The notes under the pieces were generated by a model, which had not been told where the DNA came from, made no database searches, and worked only from the letters and a program-made list of their open reading frames with translations. A DNA stretch of 35,344 bases from Neolewinella persica DSM 23188 (GTDB lineage Bacteria > Bacteroidota > Bacteroidia > Chitinophagales > Saprospiraceae): the NCBI RefSeq assembly GCF_000373105.1, contig NZ_KB890436.1, positions 1 to 35,344 of the forward strand, given 5' to 3'. Every line of letters starts with the position of its first letter. Position 1 is the first letter of the stretch. The position numbers and the translations under genes were made by a program. Below, in pieces: positions 32,765-35,344 of this stretch.

Positions 32765-34162
32765 ATGCAGGAAACCATCGTCGCCATAGCCACCCCCACC
32801 GGAGAAGGGGCCATCGGAATCGTTCGGCTCTCGGGAACAGGGTGCATCGTTTTGGTGGATGACTTTTTTCCGGCGCGAACGCTGGTGCAAAGTGAAGCCA
32901 GAAAAGCATGGTTCGGTATCCTGGCCGGAGAGGACGGTGCACCCATCGATGAAGTCGTAATAACCCTATACCGGGCTCCCGCGAGTTATACGGGAGAAGA
33001 TTCGGTAGAGATCAGTTGTCACGGAAGTCCCTACATACTCAGCAGGGTAGTACAGCTTTGCATTGACGCTGGCGCCCGGATGGCCCAGCCGGGGGAATTC
33101 TCCCAACGCGCTTTCCTGAACGGAAAGCTCGACCTCAGCCAGGCGGAGGCAGTCGCTGACCTGATTGCAAGTCAATCGGCAGCTGCCCACCGGATCGCTT
33201 TGCGGCAACTTCGGGGTGGGGTGAGTGACGAGATCAAAGAACTGCGCGTGGCGCTCATCAACTTTGCCAGCCTAATAGAATTGGAACTTGATTTCGGGGA
33301 GGAAGACGTCGAATTTGCCGACCGGACGGAGCTCCGCGAACTGGTAGACAAGATCAGGGGACGCATTGAGGCGTTGACGACCTCTTTCCGCTTAGGGAAC
33401 GCCATCAAGTTAGGCATTACCACCGTGATCGCCGGCCGGCCCAATGCCGGTAAATCCACCCTGCTCAACGCATTGCTCAATGAGGAACGTGCCATCGTCT
33501 CCGAAATCCCCGGTACTACCCGGGATACCATCGAGGAAACCCTAAATATCGGTGGCGTGACTTTCCGATTGGTGGATACCGCCGGTATCCGGGAAGCCTC
33601 GGATACCATCGAGGCCATCGGCGTCGAACGGGCCCTGGAACGCGTGCGCACCAGCCAACTATTGGTCTACGTTTTCGACGTCATAGAAACTGATCCGGAA
33701 ACCCTCGCTGCTGACCTGGACGCGCTCTACCGCGAAGACCTTCAGCTGGTAGTCGTCGCTAATAAAATGGACCTCAACCCCTATACGAAGTACGAGCACT
33801 ATTTCGGCGAAGACTACACCGGCAAGTGGATGGTACCGAACGACAATTTCATCCCGATGATCGCCAAATCCCGGAGTAATCTCGGTTATTTACAGGATCG
33901 ATTGCTCGCCGTAGCCACCGGCGGGACGGCTGGGTTGGACCAGCAACAAGTCGTCCTCAGCAACGCCCGCCACTACGACGCGCTGCGTCGGGCAGACCAG
34001 GCCCTGGTCCGCGTTCTGCAAGGTCTGAAGACCGGACTCAGCCAGGATTTTATCGCCATGGACATCCGGCAAAGCCTTCGTGAACTCGGAGAAATCACTG
34101 GAGAAATTACCACAGATGATTTGCTGGGGAATATATTTTCTAATTTTTGTATTGGAAAATAG
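32765..34162 (+). CDS. mnmE: tRNA-modifying GTPase MnmE
   Basis: The 465-residue protein, with MnmG, makes the 5-carboxymethylaminomethyl modification of U34 in certain tRNAs. An N-terminal folate-binding domain (MQETIVAIATPTGEGAIGIVRLSG), a helical domain, and an inserted G domain are present: GRPNAGKSTLLN at about 224-235, PGTTRDT, DTAGI, NKMD. It ends in the required FCIGK motif with the conserved Cys. The Asn in the P-loop is the potassium-coordinating residue of this family. The ATG at 32765 matches the family start; an earlier in-frame start lies in the repeat. It is followed by a 336-bp gap. Confidence 0.97.
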   Translation: MQETIVAIATPTGEGAIGIVRLSGTGCIVLVDDFFPARTLVQSEARKAWFGILAGEDGAPIDEVVITLYRAPASYTGEDSVEISCHGSPYILSRVVQLCIDAGARMAQPGEFSQRAFLNGKLDLSQAEAVADLIASQSAAAHRIALRQLRGGVSDEIKELRVALINFASLIELELDFGEEDVEFADRTELRELVDKIRGRIEALTTSFRLGNAIKLGITTVIAGRPNAGKSTLLNALLNEERAIVSEIPGTTRDTIEETLNIGGVTFRLVDTAGIREASDTIEAIGVERALERVRTSQLLVYVFDVIETDPETLAADLDALYREDLQLVVVANKMDLNPYTKYEHYFGEDYTGKWMVPNDNFIPMIAKSRSNLGYLQDRLLAVATGGTAGLDQQQVVLSNARHYDALRRADQALVRVLQGLKTGLSQDFIAMDIRQSLRELGEITGEITTDDLLGNIFSNFCIGK

Positions 34163-34499
34163 CTCGCCGTTTTCTCATGAGGAGGCACCGCTCCCTAAAA
34201 AGATTGTTTTTCTGCAACTTCACTGCGAATATTTTTTCGTCCGTTTTTACATCACTTTTTTGGTGACAAATTGAGCAATGAAGCCATTGAGGCCTTTTTG
34301 AGCTTTTAATGTCACCAAATGATTGTTGGAATAGTGGGTGGGCATAACTCTCTGATAACTAGTTGGTTTAATCGAAGGATTGTGACGGATACTTAAAGCT
34401 ACCGTCGTAAGAACAAGTGGTGGTACTTTTATGTCTAGAGAAAGAAGACTTTGTACCAAACTACATTTTACATAATCTCTCATTCGATTTTCCAAAAGG
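34163..34499. other. AT-rich gap between mnmE and the two-gene module
   Basis: No terminator with a good stem was found for mnmE. A 91-codon minus-strand frame (34247-34522) overlaps the next gene's start and has no recognisable domain; I do not call it. The DNA is AT-rich and unlike mnmE in composition. Confidence 0.45.
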
Positions 34500-34748
34500 T
34501 TGCATAACGTGAATTCATACAATAACGGCGGTCACTATATTACTGACCACACTCCTGTCAGCTACGGCTCTCCAGCCCCAGCCACGCGCGAAGAATTTGC
34601 ATCACAACCCAGATTCTCTAATAAGCCTACTGGTATGAGCGATAAAGAATATCTAGGTTATCTAGCAACTTGCGAGGAATCTTACGACATTACCGAGAGA
34701 ACCTTCGCGTTATATACGCTCCACCCAAATGCACTCTACGCCATTTAG
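34500..34748 (+). CDS. small hypothetical protein, possible antitoxin partner
   Basis: An 82-codon frame begins at a TTG (34500), with a GTG at 34509 and an ATG at 34635 as other choices. The N-terminal half (SYNNGGHYITDHTPVSYG, PAPATREEF) looks disordered; the C-terminal part from 46 on (MSDKEYLGYLATCEESYD) is helical. It overlaps the downstream gene by 20 bp in another frame. A disordered region plus short helix and a tight overlap with a compact beta-rich downstream protein is the layout of many type II antitoxins. No known antitoxin family is recognised. Confidence 0.4.
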   Translation: MHNVNSYNNGGHYITDHTPVSYGSPAPATREEFASQPRFSNKPTGMSDKEYLGYLATCEESYDITERTFALYTLHPNALYAI

Positions 34749-35097
34749 CCCTTTCCACGTTTACGAGATTGACCCTAAGCACCCAGCAGCCCGAATTCTC
34801 CCCTTCCATTACGTTCTGTGTTTTACCCAGCCTGAGTTCTTTGAACCTGGGGTAAACTTCAACGTCGTGGGCTTTCCTATTTTAGACCGCCAGTCTCGCA
34901 TTGGAGACAAACGTCTCCGACTACCTTTGAGCACGCTTCCTGAGGGCGAGATAAGGATTGCGAACGGACCGTTACTTGCAATAGATCTCTTGCAGCCTTT
35001 CAACCACAATATGTTTGTACCTCATAGCATGGGACAAATAAAGGAGTCTGAAAAAACAGAATTGAAGGAAATGGTACGTCGTTTCCTTTCTCTATAA
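34729..35097 (+). CDS. small protein resembling the MazF/CcdB fold, possible toxin
   Basis: The 122-residue protein begins with FHVYEIDPKHPAARILPFHYVL, alternates beta-strand-like segments (NFNVVGFPILDRQ, GEIRIANGPLLAIDLLQPF), and ends with a charged helix (GQIKESEKTELKEMVRRFLSL). The order and the final G-x-I-x-x-x-E helix are reminiscent of PemK/MazF and CcdB toxins, but the family's usual N-terminal G-D-x-W motif is absent and I cannot align it with confidence. The start ATG overlaps the upstream gene by 20 bp, implying coupled translation. It may be a divergent toxin or an unrelated small protein. Confidence 0.5.
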   Translation: MHSTPFSPFHVYEIDPKHPAARILPFHYVLCFTQPEFFEPGVNFNVVGFPILDRQSRIGDKRLRLPLSTLPEGEIRIANGPLLAIDLLQPFNHNMFVPHSMGQIKESEKTELKEMVRRFLSL

Positions 35098-35344
35098 TCT
35101 TCCGGGTACGTTAATAAAAGGCCCACCCCCATGGCAAGAGGATGGGCCGATACACTCAAAACGTCAAACCTAACGGGGATGAAAGGATAGTGGCCTGGGC
35201 CAACCACCTGGGCAAGCTTTCGTCTCGCAATCAAGGGATTACTACCTCGCCGGCAGTGGCGCGGACGGCCCGTTGGCCGCTATTACCTTCCATCAAATCT
35301 TGGTTGGGGCTTTGCCCCACAGCTCACTTCGTTCGCGTTGCAGG
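35098..35344. other. window end with a hairpin and word-like DNA
   Basis: A stem of GGCCCACCC (35120-35128) with GGATGGGCC (35140-35148) is followed on the minus strand by TTTTATTAA, so it may terminate a minus-strand transcript entering from beyond the window. A GGGGCTTTGCCCC hairpin and CACTTCGTTCGCG words lie at 35306-35341. No complete gene is seen. Confidence 0.45.

Noticed and set aside
34247..34522. A 91-codon minus-strand frame before the two-gene module
   Set aside because: No domain and an overlap with the start of the plus-strand gene. It cannot be excluded as a small gene, but nothing supports it.

Overview
The window looks like a chromosomal segment of a Bacteroidota member, most likely a Saprospiria/Lewinella-type marine bacterium. 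The evidence is a type IX secretion sorting tail, a DUF3127 protein, a Bacteroidota-type zinc-ribbon protein, promoter boxes of the TAnnTTTG type, almost no Shine-Dalgarno sequences, and moderate GC (about half). The genus is an inference. No phage, CRISPR array, transposase, rRNA or tRNA gene was recognised. The content is mostly housekeeping and envelope genes, separated by unusually repeat-rich intergenic DNA.

Layout. 1-6144 is all on the minus strand: a short-chain reductase coupled to a secreted M43-like metalloprotease, a GNAT acetyltransferase, an aldo/keto reductase, an NAD(P)-binding DUF2867 protein and a LolA-like lipoprotein carrier. A MarR regulator and a LolC/E-type permease follow on the plus strand (6413-8199), so lipoprotein-trafficking genes sit on both sides of the regulator. 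A fatty-acid desaturase, a Spy/CpxP-like protein and an alkaline phosphatase lipoprotein are on the minus strand (8385-11776). Phenylalanine 4-hydroxylase and a large propeller-type sensor kinase are on the plus strand (11967-15728). A secreted coiled-coil protein and a minimal T9SS-tail protein converge at 16868-16974. Rel (ppGpp synthetase/hydrolase), Fur, a DUF3127 protein, a zinc-ribbon protein, a small membrane protein and polynucleotide phosphorylase follow (17679-24778). An AT-richer stretch carries formate-THF ligase, a 46-residue ORF and a CPBP protease (25338-28191). RluF, a TMTC/TPR membrane protein, SurE, a probable structured small RNA and MnmE lead to a small uncharacterised two-gene module that may be a toxin-antitoxin pair (34500-35097).

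The most unusual content is non-coding. (a) A dispersed 17-bp core containing a NotI site occurs four times between genes and in two degenerate copies inside genes. (b) At least eight gaps hold 'word' repeats: short degenerate words repeated in tandem, usually folded back as an inverted repeat, with a different word at each locus. (c) Several genes have a -7-like box ending exactly four bases before the ATG, suggesting leaderless or nearly leaderless mRNAs. (d) A promoter, stem-loops and a very strong terminator between surE and mnmE outline a non-coding RNA of about 200 nt.
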